64,000 nt of DNA, from assembly GCA_014654775.1 (NCBI GenBank), contig JACVZW010000085.1:102593-166592 (forward strand), given 5' to 3'. Shown here piece after piece: positions 36,500 through 46,446 of the stretch (position 1 is its first letter; the number at the start of each line of letters is the position of its first letter). The position numbers were made by a program, and so were the translations under genes. Source of the DNA: Paracoccaceae bacterium. GTDB taxonomy: Bacteria > Pseudomonadota > Alphaproteobacteria > Rhodobacterales > Rhodobacteraceae. The notes beneath the pieces were generated by a model. That model was not told the origin of the DNA. It searched no databases and saw only the letters and a program-made list of their open reading frames with translations.

Positions 36500-37409
36500 C
36501 CCGATCCTGCAAGGCATCCTGCTGGGCGGATACTATGCGCTGCTGGCGGCGGGGCTGTCGCTGATGTTCGGCGTGGTGCGGTTCATCAATCTGGCCCATG
36601 GCGATATGGCGGTGCTGGGGGCGCTGATCGCGCTGGCCATGGTGGGGGGTGGGGTCCCGGTCTGGGCCGCGATCCTGCTGACCGTGCCGGTGATGGCGGC
36701 GGCGGGCTGGGCGATGCAGGCGCTGATCTTCGAGCGGGCGCTGCGCGGGGGGTTCTTGATCCCGATCCTGACGACGATCGGGCTGGGGGCTGCCCTGCAG
36801 AACGGGATGTTCGGGATATTCGGGTCGGATACGCAGTCGCTGGGCGCGCATATCGGGTCGCTGTCCTGGTCGGGGTTCACGCTGCCGGGCGGGATCGTGC
36901 TGGGCAAGCTGCCGGTCTATACCTTCCTTGTCGCCGTGGCGGTGCTGGGCGGGCTGCACCTGATGCTGACGCGCAGCGCGATGGGGCGAGCGCTGCGCGC
37001 CACGGCGGCGGACCCGGAGGCCGCCGCGATGTGCGGGATCGATGCGCGGCGGGTGCGGCTGCAGGCGGCGGCGCTGGCCGTCGCGCTGGCGGGGTTGGCG
37101 GGCATCTTCCTTGCGATGCGCAGTCAGGTCACGCCCTATTCCGGGCCGATGCAGTTGATCTTTGCTTTCGAGGCGGTGGTGATCGGCGGTTTGGGCAATC
37201 TTTGGGGCACCCTGATCGGCGGCATGATCCTTGGCGTGGCGCAGACGCTGGGGGGCACGATCTCGGCCCAGTTTTCGGTTCTGGCGGGGCATCTGGTCTT
37301 TCTGATCGTCCTCGGCTGGCGCCTGTTTGGCGCCTATCCCGCCGCAAAAGGTGATTGGCGCGCGCTGATGCGGGCCGTGCTGTTTCCCGCCCGCAAGGAG
37401 AAGACATGA
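36492..37409 (+). CDS. ABC importer permease, LivH-like
   Basis: 305 aa, about eight membrane helices. The N-terminus LDPILQGILLGGYYALLAAG, FINLAHGDM and the cytoplasmic EAAAMCGID loop (contact with the ATPase) are typical LivH features. Overlaps the ATPase by 8 bp and the second permease by 4 bp. Confidence 0.92.
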   Translation: MLDPILQGILLGGYYALLAAGLSLMFGVVRFINLAHGDMAVLGALIALAMVGGGVPVWAAILLTVPVMAAAGWAMQALIFERALRGGFLIPILTTIGLGAALQNGMFGIFGSDTQSLGAHIGSLSWSGFTLPGGIVLGKLPVYTFLVAVAVLGGLHLMLTRSAMGRALRATAADPEAAAMCGIDARRVRLQAAALAVALAGLAGIFLAMRSQVTPYSGPMQLIFAFEAVVIGGLGNLWGTLIGGMILGVAQTLGGTISAQFSVLAGHLVFLIVLGWRLFGAYPAAKGDWRALMRAVLFPARKEKT

Positions 37410-38401
37410 TGGCCCGACTGATGCCACTGGCGGCGCAGGACCGCGCCCTGATCCTGTGTGGTGGCCTGCTGGCGATTGGGCTGGCGCTGCTGCCTGCCGT
37501 CGCCTCGGCCCTTGTGGTGGATAAGCTGACGCTGCTGTTCATCTACGTCATGCTGGCGGTGATGTGGAACCTGATGGCGGGATATGCGGGTCTCGTCTCT
37601 GTGGGGCAGCAGGCCTTTGTGGGTTTGGGCGGCTACGCGATGGTCCGGTTGGTAGAGGCGGGCATGCCGCCCTTTCCGGCGATCCTTGCGGGCGCAGTGC
37701 TGGTGGCCGGGGTGGCGTGGCTGCTGTCGGGCTTTGTGTTGCGGATGAAGGCGGGGGAGTTTGCCATCGCGACATGGGTTCTGGCCGAGGTGATCCGGTC
37801 GCTGGTGTCCTTCGATCCGCTGATTCAGGGCGAGACGGGGACATCGGTCCTCGCCTTGAATGCCATCGATCCCGATCTGCGGCGGACGACGATCTATCTG
37901 ATGGCGCTGGGGGTGATGGTGGTGATGCTGGCGGGGACGTGGCGTCTGCTGGCGGGGCGGCTTGGGGCGGAATGTCAGGCCATCCGGGATGATGAAGAGG
38001 CGGCGGCCTCGGTCGGGGTGTCCACGATGCGGGTCAAGCGGCAGGTTTACATCATCGCATCGGTGGGCTGCGCGGTTGCGGGCGCGCTGTGGCTGGCCAG
38101 CGCCATCACCTTTCAGCCGCGCACGGCCTTTGGCGTGCAATGGTCGGTCTTTATGCTGTTCATGGTGCTGGTGGGGGGATTTGGCAGCTTTACCGGCCCG
38201 ATCCTTGGCGCGGTGCTGTTCTTTGCCCTGCAGGAGGTGTTCGGCGATTTTGGTGCGTGGTATCTGGCGGGGCTGGGCGTGGTGGCGATCCTTTTTGCGC
38301 TGTATCTGCCGCGCGGTCTGGTGGGGCTGTGGCAGGATCGCGGGCGGGACGAGCCGTTGAGCATCCGCAAGCGTCTGGCTGCACCGGGCGATCAGGTCTG
38401 A
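37406..38401 (+). CDS. ABC importer permease, LivM-like
   Basis: 331 aa, hydrophobic with about ten helices. LivM signature region: MWNLMAGYAGLVSVGQQAFV-like segment and the EAA loop AIRDDEEAAASVGVST. The start is ATGATG; the first ATG overlaps the upstream TGA. Last gene of the operon: the convergent cheB ends 6 bp later, so there is no room for an intrinsic terminator in between. Confidence 0.92.
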   Translation: MMARLMPLAAQDRALILCGGLLAIGLALLPAVASALVVDKLTLLFIYVMLAVMWNLMAGYAGLVSVGQQAFVGLGGYAMVRLVEAGMPPFPAILAGAVLVAGVAWLLSGFVLRMKAGEFAIATWVLAEVIRSLVSFDPLIQGETGTSVLALNAIDPDLRRTTIYLMALGVMVVMLAGTWRLLAGRLGAECQAIRDDEEAAASVGVSTMRVKRQVYIIASVGCAVAGALWLASAITFQPRTAFGVQWSVFMLFMVLVGGFGSFTGPILGAVLFFALQEVFGDFGAWYLAGLGVVAILFALYLPRGLVGLWQDRGRDEPLSIRKRLAAPGDQV

Positions 38402-38407
38402 ACGCCG

Positions 38408-39493
38408 TCACGGGCTGCCGGCAAGGCGCAGCGCGGCGGCAGGAAGCAGGGCGAGAGGCAATTCCTCTTCGACGGCGCCTGCCTTCTTGGCCTCTTTCGG
38501 CATGCCATAGACGACGCAGGACCCTTCGTCCTGACCAAGGGTGCGCGCCCCGGCATCGCGCATTTCCTTTAGGCCGCGCGCCCCGTCATCGCCCATGCCC
38601 GTCATGATGACGCCCACCGCATTGCGTCCGGCGGCCCGCGCCACCGACCGGAACAGCACGTCGACCGAGGGGCGGTGGCGCGATACCAGCGGGCCATCGC
38701 GCACCTCGACCTGATAGGTCGCGCCGGAACGGACGACGACCGTATGCCAGTTTCCCGGCGCGATCAGCGCCTGCCCCCGCAGCAGACGGTCGCCTGTCCT
38801 GGCCTCGCGCACGGAGATTCGCGCAAGACCGTCGAGGCGGCGCGCGAAGGCGGCGGTGAACTGTTCGGGCATATGCTGGACGATCACGATGGCAGGGCAA
38901 TTCTCGGGCATCGCGCAGAGGAGGCTGCGCAGCGCTTCGGTGCCCCCGGTCGAGGCACCAATCGCGATGATGCGTTCGGTCGTGCGGGCCATGGCGGTTG
39001 CGCTGCTGGGCGGCGGGAGCATGGCATCGGCGCTGAGTTTTCCTTCGACAGGCGCAGGGTGGCGCGCCTTGCCAAGACGGGCACCGGCGGCGGCCTTGAC
39101 CACGGCGCGCAGGCGGTCGTGGCTGTCATGGAGGAAGCGGCTGACGCCGATCTCGGGCTTGCAGACGATGTCGACGGCGCCAGCCTCGAGCGCCTGAAGC
39201 ATGGTCTCGCTCTTGTCTCCGACGAGGGAGGAGCAGACCACCACCGGGATCGGGTGCTGTGCCATGATCTTGCGCAGGAAGGTGATGCCGTCCATGCGCG
39301 GCATCTCGACATCCAAGGTGATGACATCGGGCACTTCTTCGCGCATCCGTCGGGCGGCGGCGAAAGGGTCGGCGGCAGTGGCGATCACGCGAATGGCCGG
39401 GTCAGCCGACAGGACATCGGTCATCGCCTTGCGCACGGCGGCGCTGTCGTCCACCACAAGGACGCGTATGACGGGGTTCGCGCGCGGCGGCAT
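38408..39493 (-). CDS. cheB: Chemotaxis protein-glutamate methylesterase/glutamine deamidase
   Basis: 361 aa. Receiver domain (about 8-125: [10 protein letters not shown], phosphoacceptor Asp in [11 protein letters not shown]) joined by a proline-rich linker to the methylesterase with Ser in [10 protein letters not shown], His in QHMPEQF and Asp in GMGDDGARG. Removes methyl groups from MCP glutamates; activated by CheA. Last gene of the operon, 3 bp after cheR. CheB may also deamidate, which would fit the absence of cheD in this operon. Confidence 0.95.
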   Translation of the reverse strand: MPPRANPVIRVLVVDDSAAVRKAMTDVLSADPAIRVIATAADPFAAARRMREEVPDVITLDVEMPRMDGITFLRKIMAQHPIPVVVCSSLVGDKSETMLQALEAGAVDIVCKPEIGVSRFLHDSHDRLRAVVKAAAGARLGKARHPAPVEGKLSADAMLPPPSSATAMARTTERIIAIGASTGGTEALRSLLCAMPENCPAIVIVQHMPEQFTAAFARRLDGLARISVREARTGDRLLRGQALIAPGNWHTVVVRSGATYQVEVRDGPLVSRHRPSVDVLFRSVARAAGRNAVGVIMTGMGDDGARGLKEMRDAGARTLGQDEGSCVVYGMPKEAKKAGAVEEELPLALLPAAALRLAGSP

Positions 39494-39496
39494 GGG

Positions 39497-40363
39497 CTAA
39501 ACCTTTCGATAGGTCGAGGGGGCCACCTGCACCAGCGACGGGGGCACAGGGGCAAGGCTTTCGGTGTGACCGGTGAAGAGCAGGCCACCCTGCCGCAGCG
39601 GCGACAAGACATGGCGCAGCGCCGCCTCGCGGCCTGAGTCATCGAAATAGATCAGGACGTTGCGCAGGAAGACCACATCTGCGGGTGCGGCGAGTGGCGG
39701 CGGGCTTTTGACCAGGTTCGCGTGGTGAAAGGTCGCGTGGCGGCGCAGTTCGGGGCCGATCCTGAACAGCGGTGCCGTGTGATGCCGTCGACGGGAGCGC
39801 ATCAGATAGGCCTTGCGATAGTCTTCCGGCAGGCCTGCGATTTCGTCTTCGGTATAGACCGCGCGGGCCGCACGTTCGAGGATCGCGCGCGACAGGTCGC
39901 TGCCGGCCACCTGCCAGCGGCTGCCGCCGCGCCCGGTGCTGAAAAAGCGGTCCAGCACCATCGCAAGCGTCCAGAGTTCCGCCCCGGAGGAGCATGCGGC
40001 GCTCCACCCCATGAATCGCCAATCACGGCCTGCACCCAAGGCGACAAGCGCAGGAAGCCCCTCGCTGCAAAGCCAGTCGAACTGGCGCCGTTCGCGGAAG
40101 AAGGAGGTGGTATGCGTCGTAAGCGCCTCGATCAGGGCATCGACTTCGCCCTCCGCCCCCGGGCGCAAAAGATCGTCGAGATAGTGGTCGAACTCTGCAT
40201 GACCCGTCACCCGGAGGCGACGCGACAGCCGCTGTTCGAGGAAGGCGATCTTGGTCGGCGCAATGGCGAGTCCGCCGCGCTGCCGCGCAATGCGGCAGAT
40301 GAGGGCCGCCTGGTCGGGGCGCAGCCCGGTCGGCTGGATGGGAAGGAAGGGGGCATGGCTCAT
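39497..40363 (-). CDS. cheR: Chemotaxis protein methyltransferase
   Basis: 288 aa SAM-dependent methyltransferase that methylates MCP glutamates. The N-terminal helical domain (RLSRRLRVTGHAEFDHYL) and the SAM site around WSAACSSGAELW, VAGSDLSRAILERA and VVFLRNVLIYFD are clear. The start overlaps cheW by 4 bp. The MCP in this operon has no obvious C-terminal WxxF-type tether for CheR. Confidence 0.94.
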   Translation of the reverse strand: MSHAPFLPIQPTGLRPDQAALICRIARQRGGLAIAPTKIAFLEQRLSRRLRVTGHAEFDHYLDDLLRPGAEGEVDALIEALTTHTTSFFRERRQFDWLCSEGLPALVALGAGRDWRFMGWSAACSSGAELWTLAMVLDRFFSTGRGGSRWQVAGSDLSRAILERAARAVYTEDEIAGLPEDYRKAYLMRSRRRHHTAPLFRIGPELRRHATFHHANLVKSPPPLAAPADVVFLRNVLIYFDDSGREAALRHVLSPLRQGGLLFTGHTESLAPVPPSLVQVAPSTYRKV

Positions 40364-40920
40364 GATCGGAAATCGAAGATGTCCTCCGTGCCATCGCCCA
40401 GCAGGAGCCCCTGATCGAGCAGCATGACGAGGCGCCCGTTCAGGCGTGCCACGCCGCGCAAAAGCCCGTTGCGCGGCCCGCCGGGCCCCATCTGCGGTGC
40501 GGGTTCGATCCCGTCGGGCGCGATTTCCACCACGCTCAGCACCTGATCTGCGATGACCCCGACGGAGCGACCGGTCGCCCCGCCCCGTTCGACCACCACG
40601 ATCCGGCGCCCGCGGGCGGCATCGGGCTGCACCCCGAGGCGGTGGGAGACATCCATCACCATCACGCCTTCGCCGCGCACATCGATCAGGCCAAGCACAT
40701 CGGGCGGTGCTTCGGGCAGAACGGCCATAGGCTGTTCGTCAAGGATTTCGCGCACCGTCTCCACCTCCAGGGCGAAGAGCTGGCCACCGATGCCGAAGGT
40801 CAGATAGATCGTCGGATCTTCGGTGGGCGCGGCGCTGGTCCCCCTGTCGGGCCGTCCTGCCGCCGCCGGGCGGTCTTGGCCTGTCGTGGTTGCGGTATCG
40901 TCGGTTGGGATCGTGGGCAT
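40360..40920 (-). CDS. cheW: CheW coupling protein (second copy of the locus)
   Basis: 186 aa; a low-complexity N-terminus (about 35 aa) precedes a CheW SH3-like domain: YLTFGIGGQLFALEVETVREIL, LGLIDVRGEGVMVMD, SVGVIADQVLSVVEI. Links MCP to CheA. It is separated from the MCP gene by 165 bp that contain a strong hairpin, then followed by cheR and cheB with overlaps. Confidence 0.92.
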   Translation of the reverse strand: MPTIPTDDTATTTGQDRPAAAGRPDRGTSAAPTEDPTIYLTFGIGGQLFALEVETVREILDEQPMAVLPEAPPDVLGLIDVRGEGVMVMDVSHRLGVQPDAARGRRIVVVERGGATGRSVGVIADQVLSVVEIAPDGIEPAPQMGPGGPRNGLLRGVARLNGRLVMLLDQGLLLGDGTEDIFDFRS

Positions 40921-41042
40921 CGATCGGTATCCTGAATGTGCGTCATGCGCGTCACCGGGTCGGGCCTCGGTGCCACCTCTGCGATGATCCGTCCTCCACC
41001 GCCACTGCGGGAGGGAAAGGGTCGTCTTCTGCGCCGGGACAT

Positions 41043-41076
41043 CCGCGCGGCAGGGATTGTGTCATCTGCCGCGCGG
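41043..41076. repeat. Strong hairpin between MCP and second cheW
   Basis: Perfect 10-bp inverted repeat CCGCGCGGCA/TGCCGCGCGG with a 14-base loop, 10 bases after the MCP stop. No T-tract follows on the minus strand, so it is more likely an RNA stabiliser or pause than a strong terminator. It would allow the upstream genes (STAS to MCP) to be expressed at a different level from cheW-cheR-cheB. Confidence 0.55.
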
Positions 41077-41085
41077 GGTGGGAGG

Positions 41086-43296
41086 TCAGTAGCGTTCGAA
41101 ATCCGCATCCGACAGGGACGCATCCTGCATGTCGAGATGCACGCCGGCGAGGTGACCGTTCCCCTGCCCCTTGCCATTCAGCGCGGGCTTGCGTTGGGCC
41201 GATCTGGGCCGAGGCAGGGTGGTGGCGTGGGTCGGGCGTGGCGCTGCGGCGCCCCTGATGCCGGGGACCGCCGCGCCGCGCATGGCCAAGGCGGCAGTTT
41301 TGTCGCCCAGACTGAAATAGGCGATGACGCCGCGCAGCTGTTCCGACTGCGTGGCCAGCCCTTCGGAGACCGAGGCAGCCTCTGTCGCGGCGGCGGCGTT
41401 CTGCTGGATCACCGCGTCGAGTTCGCGGATCGCGCCATTGATCTGATCGGCGCCGACGGTCTGTTCACCGGTGGCGGCGCTGATCTCTTGCACCAGATCG
41501 GCGGTCTTCTGGATGGCGGGCACGAGGGCGGCCAGCATCTCGCCCGCCTTCTGGCTGACCTCAAGAGTGGTGCCCGACAGCTGGCTGATCTCTGCGGCGG
41601 CCTGTTGGCTGCGCTCGGCAAGCTTGCGCACCTCCGAGGCGACGACGGCGAAGCCCTTGCCATGTTGGCCCGCGCGGGCCGCCTCGACCGCCGCGTTCAG
41701 GGCGAGAAGGTCGGTCTGGCGGGCGATTTCCTGAATGATGTTGATCTTTTCCGCGATCGTCTTCATGGCGCGGACGGCGTCTTCGACGGCCTTCCCGCTT
41801 TCGGCGGCCTCGCGCGCTGCCTGTGTCGCGATCTTTTCGGTCTGTGCGGCGTTGTCGGCGGATTGCCGGATGTTCGCCGTCATCTCTTCCATTGAGGCCG
41901 ATGCCTTTTCCGCCGCCGCCGCCTGCTCATTCGCGCCTTGGCTCAGCTGTTCGGCTGTCGCGCTCATGGCTTGGCTGCCTTCGGCCACGCCTGCGGCGCT
42001 GTTGGTGGCGTTGGTGACCACCTCGCGCAGGCGGGTCAGCATCTTTTCAAGTGCAATGCCCATGACATCGACATCCGAGCGGCGCCGCAAGTCGACCGTG
42101 AGGTCCCCCGAGGCGATCTTGTCTGCCGCTGCACCCATGCCGCGCAGGTTGGCGATCATTTCAGAGAAAGATGTCATCAGATCGCCGATTTCATCGCGGG
42201 AGGTGGCCCGGACGTCCACCGACAGGTCCCCGGCTGTGACCCGGCGCGCTGCCTCTACCGCCGCCGAAAGCCCGCGGCTGATCGACAGCGACATCCAAAT
42301 CGCCGCGACGGTGCCGATCACCATGGCGAAGGCGGCGACACTCACAAGGATGTTGCGCGCGGTCACATAATCCAACGCGCCCGTTGTTCGGGCCGTGCCC
42401 ATCGCATCGCTGTTCAGGGCCACCAGTTCCGTTGACAGCCGAATGAGCGTATCGACCAAGGGAAGCATCTGCGCATCGCGCAGTTCAGTCGACCGGACGG
42501 CGCTGTTCATCGCCGCGAGTTCCAGCACTTCTGCAGAGGTTGCGCCGAAGGTTTCGAACTGGTCGCGCAGCGCGGCCCGCTCATTTCGGGCCACGGCGCC
42601 CATCGCCTCGTCCAGAACGTCGAGTCCCTGCGCCACGCTGGCGAGAAGGTCCGTCGCCCGCTTTGTCTGAGTGGCAATCTCGGCATCGTCGTCGCTGAGG
42701 ATCGCGTTGCGTTGCGCAAGGATCGCCTCGATCAGGTCGCCGTCGATCTGTGTCAGGGTCATCCTGACGCGGTCCAGATCGGGAATGGGCGAGGTGCGGG
42801 TCGTGGCTTCGATTTCTTCGATCAGGCGGCGCATCTGCGTCGATGCATCGTGGCCGGGTCCGAAGCTGAGGGCGGCTGCGCGCTCCTTCGAGGCGAGGCG
42901 CGACTGCTCTGTGATCGCGTCGCTGATACCGACCAGATCGGTCAAGGTTGTGCGCATCTCGTCAAGGATGCGTTGCCCGTCCCCGTGGGCCAGAGTGTCC
43001 AGCTCGTCGATCAACGCCCCGTTCTGCGACCGGATTTCGTCGATCCCGGACTCCAGCGCCGCCATCTCTGCATCCATCCCGGTAAGGATATGGGCATTGA
43101 TGCGGTCGGAGAGCGTCATGATGCCCAGCGTCAGTTCGTTGGCGAGGCGGAGCTGATTGGCCTTGTCATCGACGATCGTGGCCAAAGTGTCGTTCGCCGC
43201 CGATAGCCGGGTGATCGACACAACAGACAGGGCGGCCACGAGCAGCAGGACCATGGCGAAGGCGGTGACGAGCTTGGTCTTTATGGTCAGTCGCAT
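41086..43296 (-). CDS. Methyl-accepting chemotaxis protein
   Basis: 736 aa inner-membrane receptor. TM1 at about 8-28, periplasmic four-helix-bundle-type sensor (about 30-310), TM2 at about 312-335, HAMP, then the coiled-coil signalling domain with the hairpin tip [21 protein letters not shown] Ser/Ala-rich methylation helix flanks it ([16 protein letters not shown]). The C-terminal tail (about 50 aa, ending DADFERY) is Arg/Pro-rich and has no recognisable CheR/CheB pentapeptide. The ligand cannot be predicted from the sensor. Lies 12 bases downstream of the first cheW. Confidence 0.95.
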   Translation of the reverse strand: MRLTIKTKLVTAFAMVLLLVAALSVVSITRLSAANDTLATIVDDKANQLRLANELTLGIMTLSDRINAHILTGMDAEMAALESGIDEIRSQNGALIDELDTLAHGDGQRILDEMRTTLTDLVGISDAITEQSRLASKERAAALSFGPGHDASTQMRRLIEEIEATTRTSPIPDLDRVRMTLTQIDGDLIEAILAQRNAILSDDDAEIATQTKRATDLLASVAQGLDVLDEAMGAVARNERAALRDQFETFGATSAEVLELAAMNSAVRSTELRDAQMLPLVDTLIRLSTELVALNSDAMGTARTTGALDYVTARNILVSVAAFAMVIGTVAAIWMSLSISRGLSAAVEAARRVTAGDLSVDVRATSRDEIGDLMTSFSEMIANLRGMGAAADKIASGDLTVDLRRRSDVDVMGIALEKMLTRLREVVTNATNSAAGVAEGSQAMSATAEQLSQGANEQAAAAEKASASMEEMTANIRQSADNAAQTEKIATQAAREAAESGKAVEDAVRAMKTIAEKINIIQEIARQTDLLALNAAVEAARAGQHGKGFAVVASEVRKLAERSQQAAAEISQLSGTTLEVSQKAGEMLAALVPAIQKTADLVQEISAATGEQTVGADQINGAIRELDAVIQQNAAAATEAASVSEGLATQSEQLRGVIAYFSLGDKTAALAMRGAAVPGIRGAAAPRPTHATTLPRPRSAQRKPALNGKGQGNGHLAGVHLDMQDASLSDADFERY

Positions 43297-43308
43297 GAGA
43301 GGACTCCG

Positions 43309-43821
43309 TCAGGCGTTGGGGGCCGGACGGTCGGCGTCCGGGGCGAAAAGTGTGTCGGGATCGAGTAGGACGACGAGCATGTCGTCATGGCGGGCGACGC
43401 CGCGGACAAAGGCCGCGGGCCAGCGCGCGCCCAGTTCGGGCACGGGTTCAAGGCGGGTCGGATCGACCTCCACCACCTCGCGCACGGCGTCGGCTTCGAT
43501 GGCGATTCGGCTGCGGATGCCCGACACGAGAAGTTCCAGAACGATGAAGCGGGTGGCCTCGGCCGTTGCGGCGGGCGGCATGCGCAGGCGCAGACGGACG
43601 TCGAGCATGGGCGTGACGATGCCGCGGACGTTGATCAGGCCGGGGGCATGGGGCGCGGCATTGGGCACCGGTGTCACGGGGAGCGGATCGATCACTTCGT
43701 GGATGGTCGTGACGGGCAAGGCGAAGGTTTCGCCGGCCAGACCGAAGACGAGAAGCGTGAGCGCCTGCGTTTCGGCGATGGCGTCCTTGGGGGCTGTTCT
43801 GGGCATGCTGCGCTGACTCAT
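43309..43821 (-). CDS. cheW: CheW-domain coupling protein (first copy)
   Basis: 170 aa CheW domain: LLVFGLAGETFALPVTTIHEV, GLINVRGIVTPMLDVRLRL, and a VREVVEVDPTRL-like third strand set. The ATG at 43821 overlaps the cheA stop by 4 bp; the longer open frame upstream is the antisense-like extension. A second CheW lies 2.4 kb downstream, so the receptor array may use two coupling proteins. Confidence 0.92.
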   Translation of the reverse strand: MSQRSMPRTAPKDAIAETQALTLLVFGLAGETFALPVTTIHEVIDPLPVTPVPNAAPHAPGLINVRGIVTPMLDVRLRLRMPPAATAEATRFIVLELLVSGIRSRIAIEADAVREVVEVDPTRLEPVPELGARWPAAFVRGVARHDDMLVVLLDPDTLFAPDADRPAPNA

Positions 43822-45797
43822 GCGGCTTCGATGATGATGCGCGCCTCGGCCACGGCGCGGCGGGCCAGCGAGGCGACGTCGATGATGAGGGCGACCGTCC
43901 CGTCGCCGAGAATGGTCGCGCCCGAGAGCCCCTCGACCCCGCGGTGATAGGCCGAGAAGGTTTTGATCACGGTCTGGTGCTGGCCGACGATGTCGTCGAC
44001 GATCAGGCCGATCTGCAGCCCGTCGCATCGGACGACGACGAGGCGGCGTCGGGCCATGCCCGAGGGCGCACGCGCGAAGACCTGATCGAGATCGAGCCAG
44101 GGGACGAGGGTTTCGCGGATCTGCATCATGGTTCGGCCGCTGGCGCGGTGCCGCTCCACATCGTCGAGTTCGACGCATTCCTCTACTGCCGCGAGGGGGA
44201 TCACGAAGGTGTCGGCGCCGAGGCGGACGAGAAGCCCGTCGATGATGGCGAGGGAAACCGGCAGGCGGAGCGTGAAGCGTGCGCCCTTGCCGGGCTGCGA
44301 GGACAGGTCGACCGTGCCGCGCAGCGCCTCGATCGCGGTCTTGACGGCGTCCATGCCGACACCCCGGCCCGAAACCTTGGTCACATTTGCGGCGGTCGAA
44401 AAGCCCGGGGCGAAGATCAGCTGGTAAAGGTCGTGGTCGGTGGGGGTAGCCTCTTCCCCGATCAGGCCGCGCGCGATGGCCTTGGCGCGGATTGCCGCCG
44501 CATCAAGACCGCCGCCGTCATCGGAAATGGTGATGAGGACTTCGCCGCCTTCCTGACTGGCCGACAGCTGGACGGTGCCGCGTACGGGCTTGCCGCGCTG
44601 GCGGCGCAGGTCGCCATCCTCGATCCCGTGGTCGACGGCATTGCGGATCATGTGGACCAGCGGTTCGGTCAGACGGTCGATCACGTTCTTGTCGATCTCG
44701 GTCTCGCCGCCTTGCGTGAGCAGCGTCACCTCCTTGCCAAGCTCGGCGGACAGGTCGCGGACGACACGGCGGAACTTGCCGAAGACGGTTTCGATCGGCA
44801 GCATACGGATGGCGAGTGTCGCCTCGCGCAGGCTGCCGACGAGGCGGCCCATCTCTTCTGACAGGGCTTCGAGGTCGGGGTTTCCCAAGCGGTCGGCAAG
44901 GCCTTCAAGGCGCGCGTGGCAAATGACGAGTTCGCCGAGCTGATCCACGATCTCATCCAGACGGCTGGCTGGCACGCGGATCGTCTCGCCCACCGAATCG
45001 GCCTGTCGCGTCAGGCGTTCGGCGGGCGGGGCGGGATCGGTTATGTCCGCTGGAACGCGGCTGGCTTCGACGCCCACTTCGGTGATGGCGAGTTCGGCAT
45101 CGTCGGCGAAGATGAAGACCGCCTCGATGGTTGCGCGCGGCTCGGCTGTGACAAGTCGCACCGTCCAGCCGAGATAGGAGGCAAGCGGGTCGAGATCGTC
45201 CAGATCGGGCACATCGCGCACATCCGCCCGGCAGGACAGCAGCTGACCGAGGTCTCGCAACTCAGATATCAGGAGGTCGGGCCGCATTCCGTTGCGCAGC
45301 GCGTTGCGCGCGGGCCGGAAGGTGATCTGCCAGAGTCGTTCGGGGGCGGAGGCGGCGGTCGTCCCGCCCTGCCCGGCATCGGGCGCGATGGTCGGCGTAT
45401 CGCTTGACCCCACCAGCGCGGCCAGCCGCGCGATCAGGCCGCTGCCCTGTGGGCCGGTGGCAAGCGATGCTGCACCGTCACCGTCTTCGCCAATGTCGAG
45501 AAGCGCCTTCATATGGTCGCGCGCATCGAGGGCGAGGTCGATCAGCCGCTGGTCGATCCGGGCGCGACCTTCGCGCACGCGATCGAACGCCTCTTCGAGA
45601 TGATGGGTGAAGCGCGACAATTCGGTGAAGCCGAACATCGCGCCGGAGCCCTTGATCGTGTGCAGCACGCGAAAGACCGAATCGACGGCATCTGCATTCG
45701 CGTCCCGTTCAAGATCGAGAAGCTGCGCTTCGAGCCCTTCGATCAGTTCGCGGGCCTCTTCGACGAAAGTGGCTACGGCCGGGTTCATCTGGGTCAT
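43818..45797 (-). CDS. cheA: Chemotaxis histidine kinase
   Basis: 659 aa. Domains: HPt (phosphoacceptor His46 in VLHTIKGSG), a linker of about 100 aa without a clear CheY-docking P2 domain, dimerisation helices, HATPase_c with HMIRNAVDHGIED (N-box), DDGGGLD (G1) and GRGVGMDAVK (G2), and a C-terminal CheW-like domain. The first codon is 2 bases after the cheY stop. The ATG at 45797 (MTQMNPAVATF) was chosen over a longer frame by the usual HPt start. Confidence 0.95.
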   Translation of the reverse strand: MTQMNPAVATFVEEARELIEGLEAQLLDLERDANADAVDSVFRVLHTIKGSGAMFGFTELSRFTHHLEEAFDRVREGRARIDQRLIDLALDARDHMKALLDIGEDGDGAASLATGPQGSGLIARLAALVGSSDTPTIAPDAGQGGTTAASAPERLWQITFRPARNALRNGMRPDLLISELRDLGQLLSCRADVRDVPDLDDLDPLASYLGWTVRLVTAEPRATIEAVFIFADDAELAITEVGVEASRVPADITDPAPPAERLTRQADSVGETIRVPASRLDEIVDQLGELVICHARLEGLADRLGNPDLEALSEEMGRLVGSLREATLAIRMLPIETVFGKFRRVVRDLSAELGKEVTLLTQGGETEIDKNVIDRLTEPLVHMIRNAVDHGIEDGDLRRQRGKPVRGTVQLSASQEGGEVLITISDDGGGLDAAAIRAKAIARGLIGEEATPTDHDLYQLIFAPGFSTAANVTKVSGRGVGMDAVKTAIEALRGTVDLSSQPGKGARFTLRLPVSLAIIDGLLVRLGADTFVIPLAAVEECVELDDVERHRASGRTMMQIRETLVPWLDLDQVFARAPSGMARRRLVVVRCDGLQIGLIVDDIVGQHQTVIKTFSAYHRGVEGLSGATILGDGTVALIIDVASLARRAVAEARIIIEAA

Positions 45798-45799
45798 GG

Positions 45800-46165
45800 T
45801 CAGCCTGCCAGTTTGCGCGCAACCGCGACGAGCATCGGCCCGTCGAAGGGTTTGTTGATCCAACCGGTGGCCCCTGCGGCCCGGCCTGCATCCTTCAGTT
45901 CGGGCTTCGTCTCGGTCGTGAGCATGATGATCGGGACGCCCGCGCCGAGCGGGGACCGGCGCAGCGCGGTGATGAATTCGATGCCGTTCATCCGAGGCAT
46001 GTTGAGGTCGGTGATGACGAGGTTCACGCGTTCCGATTGGAACCGTGCCAAGCCTTCGGCCCCGTCGCAGGCGCCGATGACGCGATAGCCATGCGGTTGC
46101 AGCGTGAATTCGATCATGTCGCGGATCGACTTGCTGTCATCCACGGAAAGCACGGTCTTCGTCAT
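45800..46165 (-). CDS. cheY: CheY-like response regulator
   Basis: 121 aa single receiver domain. D9/D10 acidic pair, phosphoacceptor D53 in VITDLNMPRMNG, Thr in MLTTETKPEL and Lys in GWINKPFD. Its position between the STAS gene and cheA fits a CheY for this operon's output. Overlaps the STAS gene by 4 bp. The operon has no cheZ, usual in alphaproteobacteria. Confidence 0.94.
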   Translation of the reverse strand: MTKTVLSVDDSKSIRDMIEFTLQPHGYRVIGACDGAEGLARFQSERVNLVITDLNMPRMNGIEFITALRRSPLGAGVPIIMLTTETKPELKDAGRAAGATGWINKPFDGPMLVAVARKLAG

Positions 46166-46446
46166 GTCGGATCCTCTTGCGTCGGGCTTGGGTCGAGCAG
46201 GGGTGCGGCATGGTCGCCATAGCCGGCGAAAGCCCCCTTCCGCCGCAGCGAGGCCGCCGTCGCGGCCAGAAGCTGCAGCGCAAAGGCCGTCGGCCTGTCG
46301 TCGGACAGATCCAGCCGCAGCGGGCGGGAATCGCTGGCCGCAGCGATGTCGGCGCGCAGCCGTTCATGCAGCGCGATGGCCGAGCGCGCGTCGCAACCGG
46401 AGTCGATCACGACCGAGTCGGTGCCTGCTGTTCCGCCATCTTCCAT
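46162..46446 (-). CDS. STAS-domain protein, first gene of the chemotaxis operon
   Basis: 94 aa. Pattern fits a single STAS domain: strand, ARSAIALHERLRADIAA, LRLDLSDDRPTAFALQLLAATAASLRRKG. The usual phospho-Ser of anti-anti-sigma factors (DSxG) is not evident; the equivalent region reads DDRPTA. STAS proteins at the head of che operons are known, but their role is unclear; it could be a partner of a PP2C phosphatase such as the one at 10.4 kb. The ATG at 46446 was chosen for the domain start. Confidence 0.7.
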   Translation of the reverse strand: MEDGGTAGTDSVVIDSGCDARSAIALHERLRADIAAASDSRPLRLDLSDDRPTAFALQLLAATAASLRRKGAFAGYGDHAAPLLDPSPTQEDPT

